Virus record (IMG/VR): IMGVR_UViG_3300047319_001572
Coordinates: 1-61,670 of that record
DNA from: a virus
Reading direction: 5' to 3' (one strand)
DNA length: 61,670 nt
Of this stretch, positions 56,058 to 61,670 are shown piece by piece. The translations under genes were made by a program, and so were the position numbers. How positions within the stretch are numbered: position 1 is the stretch's first letter; every line of letters begins with the position of its first letter. The notes beneath the pieces are model-generated. The model did not search any database. It was not told the DNA's origin and was given only the letters and a program-made list of their open reading frames with translations.

Positions 56058-56506
56058 GCAGTCGGAACTTGCCCGGCCGGCGCAGGTACCGGAGTTTTCA
56101 CACCCTTGCTGGGCTGTACAGGTTTCGGCTGGCGCTGATACTTGACGTTCTTCGTTTCCGTTTTTCCAGCACCGTCAGCGACCGTGACCGGAACAGACTG
56201 ACCGGTTTCACGCCGGACGACGTTCGGAGCCTGTTTCTCGATATCTTCGGTGGACTCGATTTTGTACCCCTCACCCGATTCCAGCGCCGCGGGTTCGCCT
56301 ATGGCGACGTCGATTGTCACGGTAACGGGCGCCTGGCGTCCGCAGTCGACGGCGATGATCGACACCGTGATTTTCCCGGTGAAATATTCGTAAGCGGCGT
56401 TGGGACTCAGGAAACAATCGCGCGCCAGTTGCTCTTTGATTTTGAAGGCGATCGCTTCGACGATTTCGGATCCGGCCAGGGGGATTGCTGCTGCATTCTC
56501 ACTCAT
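56054..56506 (-). CDS. Hypothetical protein
   Basis: A 150-residue protein with an alpha/beta N-terminal domain (IVEAIAFKIKEQLARDCFLSPNAAYEYFTGKITVSIIAVDCG) and a disordered Pro/Lys/Gln-rich tail. It is first of the minus-strand block after the degenerate tRNA region. Unknown function. Confidence 0.55.
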   Translation of the reverse strand: MSENAAAIPLAGSEIVEAIAFKIKEQLARDCFLSPNAAYEYFTGKITVSIIAVDCGRQAPVTVTIDVAIGEPAALESGEGYKIESTEDIEKQAPNVVRRETGQSVPVTVADGAGKTETKNVKYQRQPKPVQPSKGVKTPVPAPAGQVPTA

Positions 56507-56529
56507 GATTTCTCCCTAAATGTGATTTA

Positions 56530-56583
56530 GCGGATGTGGGAATCAAACCCACTGTCCGGTAACCGCCGGACTACATCCTCCGC
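56530..56583 (-). tRNA. D-armless tRNA-like element
   Basis: Only 54 bases are present. GCGGA (56583-56579) can pair with TCCGC at the 3' end, the middle folds as GTCCGG-CGGTTA-CCGGAC, and the T arm is GTGGG-TTTGATT-CCCAC. There is no D arm and the anticodon stem-loop is atypical (GTT in a six-base loop would read Asn). It is a degraded or minimised tRNA. A true tRNA is uncertain. Confidence 0.35.
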
Positions 56584-56607
56584 AAGATGTCCGGGATTCG
56601 AACCCGG
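56582..56607 (-). pseudogene. tRNA T-arm remnant
   Basis: CCGGG-TTCGAAT-CCCGG (56607-56591) followed by acceptor-like ACATCTTG is the 3' third of a tRNA. The 5' two-thirds expected near 56610-56650 are instead the end of a coding gene and show no D arm or anticodon stem. It directly adjoins the D-armless element. Confidence 0.4.
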
Positions 56608-56612
56608 TAACT

Positions 56613-57194
56613 CTACTTCTCGTGTGTACCTTCGACTCCGCGTTTGATTCGGGCAATCGTGCGACGTTGCAGCCACATTAACGCTTCCTCGAGGTGCGTC
56701 AAAGCAATTGCGTTCTCCCGACAAGCGTACGGGCCGGCCTGGAAACACCGCAACCGATCGATTTCGATCGCCATGTGGGCTTCCCCTGGCACCCCGTTGA
56801 TTCCGGCTTCTTTGATCGGCCCGTTTTGGAACGAAACCATGTGTTGCTGTTCCACACCGTCTTTGTCGGTGTAGGAGATTCTATACAGGTGATGGGCTCC
56901 GCCGGCGCCGGGCTCGTCGAGTACTTCGATCTTCACCAGGTGTTTCATGGCGTCGCCTGGAACGATGTGATCCGTCAACTCTCTCATTTTTGCTCCTTTC
57001 AGTTGTTTTGGGGCGATAGGCGAAACGCTCCGAATTCCCGAATCCCCAGTCTCCCGTCTCCTCAAGTCCTCGTAAAGCGCGTCCCATGTTTGAAACCGTC
57101 TCATGTACGCCAGAATGTTCAACTTGGTTCCCCAGTCGAATTTCATCAGCCGTTCGATCAGGTCGTTTCGCGTGCGAGGTCTTTCCCAATTCAC
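56613..57194 (-). CDS. Acb2/Tad1-like phage protein with upstream extension
   Basis: The 3' part (MRELTDHIVPGDAMKH...) gives a 124-residue protein from the strong internal site AAAGGAG at 56999-56993 and ATG 56987. Its C-terminal hairpin (CRENAIALTHLEEALMWLQRRTIARIKRGVEGTHE) is the pattern I associate with phage Acb2/Tad1-type cyclic-nucleotide sponge proteins that counter CBASS and Thoeris, though many members are unproven. The frame continues upstream to GTG 57194 (TAAGTG with the previous gene), adding 69 residues, so either a fusion, or two starts, is possible. I keep the full frame but trust the 56987 start more. Confidence 0.55.
   Translation of the reverse strand: MNWERPRTRNDLIERLMKFDWGTKLNILAYMRRFQTWDALYEDLRRRETGDSGIRSVSPIAPKQLKGAKMRELTDHIVPGDAMKHLVKIEVLDEPGAGGAHHLYRISYTDKDGVEQQHMVSFQNGPIKEAGINGVPGEAHMAIEIDRLRCFQAGPYACRENAIALTHLEEALMWLQRRTIARIKRGVEGTHEK
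56993..56999 (-). promoter_or_regulatory. Ribosome site deciding internal start
   Basis: AAAGGAG on the minus strand at 56999-56993 lies six bases from ATG 56987, the point where homologs I recall begin (MRELTDH). It supports a separate 124-residue product within the longer frame. Confidence 0.6.
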
Positions 57195-57473
57195 TTAATC
57201 GGTGTAGTGCGATTTGCCAGCGATCGCGCTGCTCTGCTGTGTCGACTCCGGTTCGCCGGGCGCCACTTCGCCCGTTTCGTACACCACTCCGGTAATCTTG
57301 TCGCCGCGGCCGACGCTGGCGGCCACCGCCTGGCCGGCCTTCTCCCAGGCTTCCTGGATCGGGGTTTTCAGATCCACAAACGCCGGCAGTTCGGCGCCGG
57401 AAATCAAACTCTTGTTGTCGGTGAACTTGCAGTAGGCTTCGTAGCCGATTTGTCCGAGGGTCTTTTCCTTCAT
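57195..57473 (-). CDS. Conserved phage early protein
   Basis: A 92-residue protein with IGYEAYCKFTDNKSLISGAELPAFVDLKTPIQEAWEKAG near 8-46. I recall the core (GYEAY...LP.F..L...I..AW) from small phage proteins that sit beside the Acb2-like type. Both neighbours are coupled (TAAGTG; ATGA). Role unknown. Confidence 0.6.
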   Translation of the reverse strand: MKEKTLGQIGYEAYCKFTDNKSLISGAELPAFVDLKTPIQEAWEKAGQAVAASVGRGDKITGVVYETGEVAPGEPESTQQSSAIAGKSHYTD

Positions 57474-57700
57474 GATTCTCCTTTGTCGTCAACTATCTCT
57501 AAACAACTGTGATCGAAGCCATCTTCCCCGATGAACACTTTCAAATACTCTCCGTTATCGAAGTGAAGTTGGATATAGGACTGTTTCGTTTCTTCCCACT
57601 CCTCCGGATCGTGCTGGGTGATATCGAGAACCTTGGTTCCGATCAGGCTTCCCAGAATGTCCCGGATGTTCGAATATTCTCGTTTGGGTTCGTCTGCCAT
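57470..57700 (-). CDS. Hypothetical acidic protein
   Basis: A 76-residue acidic protein (TKVLDITQHDPEEWEETKQSYIQLHFDNGEYLKVFIGEDGF) with a beta-rich end. It is read directly into the previous gene by an ATGA overlap. The 150-base gap before it (57701-57850) holds no convincing gene and one weak hairpin. Function unknown. Confidence 0.55.
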   Translation of the reverse strand: MADEPKREYSNIRDILGSLIGTKVLDITQHDPEEWEETKQSYIQLHFDNGEYLKVFIGEDGFDHSCLEIVDDKGES

Positions 57701-57850
57701 ATTTTCTTCCGCTCCGGACCATCCGAGGAGATTCCCTCATAGCCAGCTTGGTTATTGTCCCCGGCGGCCGGAAACGCTACTCGCCTCTTTCCCTTCGGCC
57801 CCACTCTGATAGCCCCAAGTGGAAAACTACGGAGGCTTTCGTCATGAATA

Positions 57851-58096
57851 TCAAGCCTTTGGTGTGTACTTCCGTTCGAAAACGTCCTTTGGGTTCAGGT
57901 ACTCGTAGCCGTCGGACTGGATCACGAGGTAGTCTCCCGGTTCCATGAGATACCGCGCCGTCATCCCGTGATCGGCCATTCGGTTCTTCCCATCATCAGT
58001 GCAAAATGGAGTCTCGCCATCCTCGCGCTGAGTGCCGACAGATACGATCTTGAACGCTTCCACTTCAACTGGGTTTGCTATGTACTTCAAAAACAT
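57851..58096 (-). CDS. Hypothetical beta-rich protein
   Basis: An 81-residue protein (MFLKYIANPVEVEAFKIVSVGT...MTARYLMEPGDYLVIQSDGYEYLNPKDVFERKY). The phrase YLMEPGDYLVI and the Y-rich end resemble a small SH3-like or barrel domain seen in short phage proteins (PGDY/PGDWIV types). It overlaps the next gene upstream by ten bases. Confidence 0.55.
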   Translation of the reverse strand: MFLKYIANPVEVEAFKIVSVGTQREDGETPFCTDDGKNRMADHGMTARYLMEPGDYLVIQSDGYEYLNPKDVFERKYTPKA

Positions 58097-58302
58097 CCTC
58101 CCCGGCGCCGATCCAGCGCCTTATTTGCCAGAACTTGAATCGCAAGGTTGTCCAGTTCCCGGTCGGCCTCTTTGGCTGCGTCCCATCCGCGAATGAACTG
58201 CAGCCGGACTTCGTCGACATGGGCCTTCAGGTGGACCGGATAAACCTCACCGAAAAGGTAAACCAGATATTTCCCCACCCTTTCGTAGCATCCCCTTCTC
58301 AC
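58087..58302 (-). CDS. Hypothetical helical protein
   Basis: A 71-residue protein from GTG 58302, which overlaps the stop of the gene at 58299 (GTGA) and has GGAAGGA seven bases upstream. The longer frame to 58458 is a shadow. It is helical (YLVYLFGEVYPVHLKAHVDEVRLQFIRGWDAAKEADRELDNL). Function unknown. Confidence 0.5.
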   Translation of the reverse strand: MRRGCYERVGKYLVYLFGEVYPVHLKAHVDEVRLQFIRGWDAAKEADRELDNLAIQVLANKALDRRRGGCF

Positions 58303-58412
58303 GATCGATCCTTCCCTTTGATAACGTCCTGTGCCAGTTGACCCTGTCGAATCACCCCATTGCACTTCGGACAGGTCGCCTTGATCGCCGCGGTGATCTT
58401 GGGATACGTCAT
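58299..58412 (-). CDS. 37-residue CPKC protein
   Basis: Starts at ATG 58412 overlapping the previous stop (ATGA), ends TGA 58299 overlapping the next GTG. ATCPKCNGVIRQG is a single CxxC knuckle near residues 12-24. Like several tiny Cys proteins in this phage it may bind zinc. Coupling on both sides supports it. Confidence 0.5.
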   Translation of the reverse strand: MTYPKITAAIKATCPKCNGVIRQGQLAQDVIKGKDRS

Positions 58413-58837
58413 CGCTTCTTCCTCCGCTTCGGCAACGGCCCGTTGAAACGATCCACAAAAGCCTTCAGTTCCCCAAACGGCATCGCCTCGAGCTTGGAAA
58501 GGATCTGGCCCGGATCCGGAAGCTGGGCCAAAGCCAGTCGATCTTTCAGTTCCTCCACCTGGTGCATCAACAGGTCGAGCTCGAAGAACAGGTAGTCCAC
58601 CGCGTTCCGCGCGTCGATTTTGCCAAGTGATAACGCCACCCTCTGATCCATCAGCTTTTCGTGTCGGTCCCGGCGTTTGGGCTTCGGTGGATCCGGATTC
58701 TCCCGCGGAAGAACGGGGTTTCGCGCTCCCTTCATTCGCTGATCAAACCGGTTCAGTTCGGCTCGGAACCTGGAACAATTCGTCGCATGGCTCCTCGAGA
58801 CTTGACCGTGAGTTATGCACAAGTAAACAGGACACAT
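58409..58837 (-). CDS. Hypothetical helical protein with Pro-rich middle
   Basis: A 142-residue protein. CVxxCITHGQV-like text starts it (MCPVYLCITHGQ), residues 40-60 are Pro/Lys/Arg-rich, and the C-terminal half is a coiled coil (YLFFELDLLMHQVEELKDRLALAQLP). It begins one base from the gene at 58839. Function unknown. Confidence 0.5.
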   Translation of the reverse strand: MCPVYLCITHGQVSRSHATNCSRFRAELNRFDQRMKGARNPVLPRENPDPPKPKRRDRHEKLMDQRVALSLGKIDARNAVDYLFFELDLLMHQVEELKDRLALAQLPDPGQILSKLEAMPFGELKAFVDRFNGPLPKRRKKR

Positions 58838-58838
58838 A

Positions 58839-59417
58839 TCAGCCTTCCCTCACCTTCGGCGCCCGAAGCGTCTCCGATCGAGGAAACGCCAGCTTGTAGC
58901 TTCGAACAAACGCATGGCCGTCGTATTTCCGCTGATGCCCGATCCTGGCCGTCTCCGATCCCGGTAATGCCGGCGAATTGTGAAGGCAAGCTTGGACGTC
59001 ACACTGTCCGCAAACTTCGTAATAATCCGGACCGTCTGCGGAGAACCCCGGAGGGATTGCCGGCTGCGCCACCAGATCGACCGCGGGAAGGCTGTGGAAA
59101 TCACACCGTTGCTCCGGAGCATCCGGGTTCCCCAGCCGCGCCAACGTCGTACAGTCCGCACAGTCCTGGCAGTAATCCTCCGGAACCTGACAATCCTCGC
59201 AATGCGGCGGATCCAGTTTCGGCAGCAACGCCGACCCACACACCACACACGTATCCCGTTTATTCAAAGCCGCTTCCCACTCGTTCAACGCCGCCAGAAT
59301 CTGGTCCCGGATCTCCCCGGACCTTGGCGACTCCCCATCGAGATTCCCGCGCCCGGCTAACCGCTCCTGCATCGCGACCTCGTGGACCAGTTTCATGATC
59401 TCGTTCGGGGTCTTCAT
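58839..59417 (-). CDS. Cysteine-rich hypothetical protein
   Basis: A 192-residue protein with an N-terminal helical half ([14 protein letters not shown]...[17 protein letters not shown]) and many cysteines thereafter: CVVCGSALL near 57-65, then [17 protein letters not shown] near 73-89 and [11 protein letters not shown] near 136-146. At least two zinc ribbons are likely. It overlaps the next gene by four bases (ATGA at 59414). Function unknown. Confidence 0.6.
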   Translation of the reverse strand: MKTPNEIMKLVHEVAMQERLAGRGNLDGESPRSGEIRDQILAALNEWEAALNKRDTCVVCGSALLPKLDPPHCEDCQVPEDYCQDCADCTTLARLGNPDAPEQRCDFHSLPAVDLVAQPAIPPGFSADGPDYYEVCGQCDVQACLHNSPALPGSETARIGHQRKYDGHAFVRSYKLAFPRSETLRAPKVREG

Positions 59418-59860
59418 GCCGTGACCTCAAACCGGATCTTCGTCTGCAGCGGATGCTTATCAAACCTCGGCCGATCCTCCCGGCTCCATGATCCCCCACC
59501 CGCTTCTCCTAGGCATCTCCACCCGGCGGCCTTCAAACTCGTTCCCCTCTCCGATTCCAAAATGTACGTCACCAATCTCCGGTAACCCAAAGCAAACGCA
59601 GCCCTCCGGCACGCCCCATACAACGCCGAACACCCGTCCTTCACCCCATCCGTCGCCACCCTCGTCACTTCCAACGTGAATCCGTCGTCCAGCATCCGAG
59701 CCACCGGCCTCCCCACGATCGCCACCCCCCGGAGTTCCTTCCCCTCCAAAATCCCCACGCTGAACTTGTGCCCCACCGTCGGGGAATGATGCCTGTGATG
59801 CCTCGTCACAAACCCGTTCGCCTCCACCAGTGACACCGGAACAATCGTGAAACGGGTCAC
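59414..59860 (-). CDS. XF1762-family-like protein
   Basis: A 148-residue protein from GTG 59860, overlapping the stop of the HTH gene (GTGA). [19 protein letters not shown] near 19-37 and [52 protein letters not shown] near 62-114 are the family's hallmark, widespread in phages and bacteria and reminiscent of acetyltransferase-fold proteins. The much longer frame to 60073 is a shadow of the HTH gene. Substrate unknown. Confidence 0.8.
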   Translation of the reverse strand: MTRFTIVPVSLVEANGFVTRHHRHHSPTVGHKFSVGILEGKELRGVAIVGRPVARMLDDGFTLEVTRVATDGVKDGCSALYGACRRAAFALGYRRLVTYILESERGTSLKAAGWRCLGEAGGGSWSREDRPRFDKHPLQTKIRFEVTA

Positions 59861-60114
59861 CGCGTCACCACCCCCGGCGTTCCCGTCGCCATCATCTCCC
59901 CCCGTTTTACCCTCAATTCCATGTTCCGGTACGCCACGATCGTCCCCGGACTCAGGTTGTACTCCGAATTCTCCAAATTCCTCACCGTCCGCAACGCTAC
60001 CCGCATCTCCTTTGCCATCCGTCTTTGCGACCAGCCTCGCTTCGTCCGGAACCTCCGGATCCTCTCTTTCCACGCCTTCTTTTCCTTCGGAGTAAACGGT
60101 AATGAGTTTGCCAT
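59857..60114 (-). CDS. XRE-type HTH regulator
   Basis: An 85-residue protein with a helix-turn-helix (residues 24-52, TKRGWSQRRMAKEMRVALRTVRNLENSEYN) and a short tail. It is the first gene of the right minus-strand operon and faces a plus-strand operon across an 855-base control region. Its -10 box almost touches the start codon. It is a candidate to bind the TGACA-N5-TGTCA operators at 60806-60934. Confidence 0.8.
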   Translation of the reverse strand: MANSLPFTPKEKKAWKERIRRFRTKRGWSQRRMAKEMRVALRTVRNLENSEYNLSPGTIVAYRNMELRVKRGEMMATGTPGVVTR

Positions 60115-60123
60115 CGTTGCCGC

Positions 60124-60153
60124 ACCTTAGTTTATATCGTTGCCGCCTGTCAA
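60124..60153 (-). promoter_or_regulatory. HTH gene promoter, nearly leaderless
   Basis: TTGACA (60153-60148), 18 bases, TAAGGT (60129-60124), start codon at 60114 or 60115, so a leader of about three bases. An A-rich tract on the minus strand (about 60235-60200) lies 50-80 bases upstream of the -35, like an UP element. Confidence 0.5.
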
Positions 60154-60805
60154 TCGCTTCTTTTTCGAAATCCCATTCCTGAGTCCGTCGTTACCCCTTT
60201 TTTCGTTCTGTTTTTTCTTTTTTTTGGAGAAGGAAAGTGAAAAAGGCGTCAATGGAGTCGCGTCGGCCGGCTGCCAGGACAACTGGCGCGCTGGACGCCG
60301 GATCGGTGGCAGGTGTGGACTTTCGGACACTTGGCAGGATCAGAGCTCGAATATGCGGACGCGTTCCGCTATCCCACGCCGTTTCAAGGCCTTCCATTTC
60401 CATGTCGCATAAGTAGCGATATGGTGGGAAACCCGCTCCGCGGTTAACCCGCTGAAAACACGCGAAAACGCGATTCTACGCGTCCCCTTTCCAATATTGG
60501 CGTGTTCTCTCAGAACGGGTTCACTGATCCACGTTCTGTTGGAGTCGATAGCGTACACCGATCAGGATCGTTCGGCCATTTCATTCCCCGATGGGGAATT
60601 CATGCGCCTTCGTTCCTTCCCGTGGGGGAGGGGAGGCTAACGCGTCCCTTCCTTCCTTCGGAAGGGTTATGAAGTGGAGGGGATTCGTTCCGTCCGTTCG
60701 GACTGCACTACAGCCTATCGGCAATGTGGAAGGGGAAAGAACCCTTTATCACAGGGGAATGGGGGAAAGACGGGGGAATGAAGAAAACAAGGGGACAAAG
60801 GGACT

Positions 60806-60820
60806 TGACAGGAAATGTCA
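60806..60820. repeat. Operator palindrome copy 1 (TGACA-N5-TGTCA)
   Basis: A 15-bp palindrome TGACA-GGAAA-TGTCA in the divergent control region. Its first bases are part of a TTGACA hexamer at 60805. It is one of three similar sites. Confidence 0.6.
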
Positions 60821-60827
60821 TTTTGAA

Positions 60828-60842
60828 TGACAGAAATTGTCA
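60828..60842. repeat. Operator palindrome copy 2
   Basis: TGACA-GAAAT-TGTCA, centred 22 bp from copy 1, two helical turns, so two protein dimers could bind the same face. Confidence 0.6.
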
Positions 60843-60919
60843 ATCGCCTGGCGACGGGTTAAAGCTTTGGGAATGAGGGGAATAGGGGATAAACGCCGGC
60901 GTTGGGGACGAAAGTCTGA

Positions 60920-60934
60920 TAACAGAAAGTGTCA
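60920..60934. repeat. Operator palindrome copy 3
   Basis: TAACA-GAAAG-TGTCA, one mismatch to the consensus, 92 bp from copy 2 and 36 bp before the first plus-strand start at 60970. It may let a bound repressor cover the plus promoter. Confidence 0.55.
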
Positions 60935-60969
60935 TTTTCAAAAGGTTATCGAAATGGAAGTATAGGGAA

Positions 60970-61158
60970 ATGAAGGGTTTATCGATTGGACGCGTCCGTG
61001 CTTTAAGGAAGGGTATGGAATACGTAAAAGCAATGGAAATACTTCAGAAGCATATGGCGGAATACAGGGATTCGTTCGGTCTTTATGGGAAGGACTTCAT
61101 ATACAGGGTTTATTCCCACATTGTGGATTCAATGATTCAGGAAAGGAAACAATCATGA
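60970..61158 (+). CDS. Hypothetical helical early protein
   Basis: A 62-residue basic helical protein (GRVRALRKGMEYVKAMEILQKHMAEYRDSFGLYGKDFIYRVYSHIV) that starts the right plus-strand operon and overlaps the next start (ATGA). No family recognised. Confidence 0.55.
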   Translation: MKGLSIGRVRALRKGMEYVKAMEILQKHMAEYRDSFGLYGKDFIYRVYSHIVDSMIQERKQS

Positions 61159-61328
61159 CAGCAACGGGATTCGACAAGCTGGGGATTCCACGTTTTACCG
61201 TGACAGCGTTAACTGCGAATGAATTGGCGGAATTGGTGACATACGCAAGTGGGAACCTTCAATATTCCACGCCAATTGAGTACGTGGCAGTGGACCGAAC
61301 AGACGATAGAACAGGGGAAAACTCATGA
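61155..61328 (+). CDS. Hypothetical small protein
   Basis: A 57-residue protein from ATG 61155 to TGA 61326-61328, overlapping both neighbours (ATGA). Soluble, with a helix near ALTANELAELVTYAS. Function unknown. Confidence 0.55.
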   Translation: MTATGFDKLGIPRFTVTALTANELAELVTYASGNLQYSTPIEYVAVDRTDDRTGENS

Positions 61329-61573
61329 AACGGCAAAAGTACATTGGGTGGATCAAAGACGGGAAATATCCCGATAGTTCGCTTGGGGTAAGTTTTGAGA
61401 CGACGACGTCCAAAGACAAAATCTACAAACATGCGGCTCATCTGTCACTTCTCATGGGGGGAATGAGCAATTGCCAACGTCCGTTTACGCTGACAATCAC
61501 GACGTTCGGACGGGATAAAGCCAAACTGGAAATTGTAGACAAGTTTGTCCTTCCAACAAGGGGGAACTCATGA
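61325..61573 (+). CDS. Hypothetical small protein
   Basis: An 82-residue beta-rich protein (KYIGWIKDGKYPDSSLGVSFETTTSKDKIYKHAAHLSLLMGG...FTLTITTFGRDKAKLEIVDKF). It overlaps both neighbours. Function unknown. Confidence 0.55.
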   Translation: MKRQKYIGWIKDGKYPDSSLGVSFETTTSKDKIYKHAAHLSLLMGGMSNCQRPFTLTITTFGRDKAKLEIVDKFVLPTRGNS

Positions 61574-61670
61574 AAGCCGAACAGTTGACACCGGAGGAAC
61601 GAACCGAACGCCTGTTAACACTCGGATGGTGGAATTCGATGTTCTTTGCCTTCGAACATTGGAAGGCCAA
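61570..61670 (+). CDS. Partial gene cut by right window edge
   Basis: ATG 61570 overlaps the previous stop and the frame stays open to the window end (MKAEQLTPEERTERLLTLGW...). Only 33 codons are seen, an acidic helical start. It shows the plus-strand operon continues beyond the window. Confidence 0.55.
   Translation, partial: MKAEQLTPEERTERLLTLGWWNSMFFAFEHWKA

Larger units (their letters stand above)
60115..60969. other. Gene-free divergent control region
   Basis: Frames here are short, unsupported by ribosome sites and of odd composition. The region holds the HTH promoter near 60124-60153, an oligo-A/T tract at 60200-60235, a small CCTTC..GAAGG hairpin near 60650-60664, three copies of a palindromic operator at 60806-60934, and G-rich purine tracts at 60600-60900. 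An origin or packaging site could also lie here. I see no direct evidence of either. Confidence 0.5.

Noticed and set aside
57701-57850. Possible RNA or promoter in the 150-base gap
   Set aside because: There is only a weak 5-bp stem and no convincing promoter boxes.
60340-60558. 72-residue minus-strand frame in the control region
   Set aside because: It has no ribosome site, no coupling with neighbours and low protein-likeness.

Overview
The window is most of a tailed double-stranded DNA phage genome, or a large contig of one, of medium GC. Large terminase, portal, scaffold, major capsid, adaptor and ejection-type proteins lie in one long minus-strand block. I see no tape-measure, sheath or baseplate genes, which points to a short-tailed (podovirus-like) particle. 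I see no integrase, RNA polymerase or DNA polymerase. The host is unknown. An IS1595-family element with passenger genes at the left edge is a type I associate with soil bacteria such as Acidobacteriota, but that is a weak hint.

Layout: (1) 1-2100, an IS1595-type element cut by the window edge. (2) 2143-7319, minus strand, a tightly overlapping early operon read away from a divergent control region at 7320-7408. It holds an HTH regulator, small Cys-rich proteins, a replication initiator and loader candidate, an Rmf-like protein, a RuvC-like resolvase and three exported proteins, two of them Ig-like. (3) 7409-28180, plus strand, a 21-kb early operon of start/stop-overlapping genes. It has recombination genes (Cas4-like nuclease, RecT, SbcC/RecF-like ATPase), then a 430-nt highly structured RNA region, DNA methyltransferases, an ASCH protein, a DUF5131 radical-SAM-like protein, two HNH endonucleases, and a cassette of five glycosyltransferases and four class I methyltransferases alternating with tiny proteins. 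(4) 28005-29152, minus strand, a degenerate Cas4-like protein, a tRNA-Asn and a shortened tRNA-Gly-like gene. (5) 29273-56506, minus strand, the morphogenesis and lysis block. Reading with transcription it runs small terminase candidate, TerL, portal, scaffold, capsid, adaptors, holin/endolysin, fibre or propeller proteins, ejection proteins. (6) 56530-60114, minus strand, small early proteins including an Acb2/Tad1-like candidate, an XF1762-like protein and an HTH regulator. (7) 60115-60969, a gene-free control region with three copies of a 15-bp palindrome, then (8) a plus-strand early operon running off the right edge.

How the parts fit: two divergent control regions (7320-7408 and 60115-60969), each beside an HTH gene whose -10 box almost touches its start codon, probably set early expression. 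The left operons supply replication, recombination, DNA modification and glycan tailoring. The capsid genes form a separate transcription unit bracketed by two strong hairpin terminators. The most unusual signals are the multi-arm RNA between the SbcC-like gene and 12829, the cytosine methyltransferase locus where a second protein family is encoded in the +1 frame for more than 1 kb, and the interleaved glycosyltransferase/methyltransferase cassette.

All functional calls come from reading motifs by eye. No search, folding or codon program was run. Positions counted by hand could be off by a base or two.
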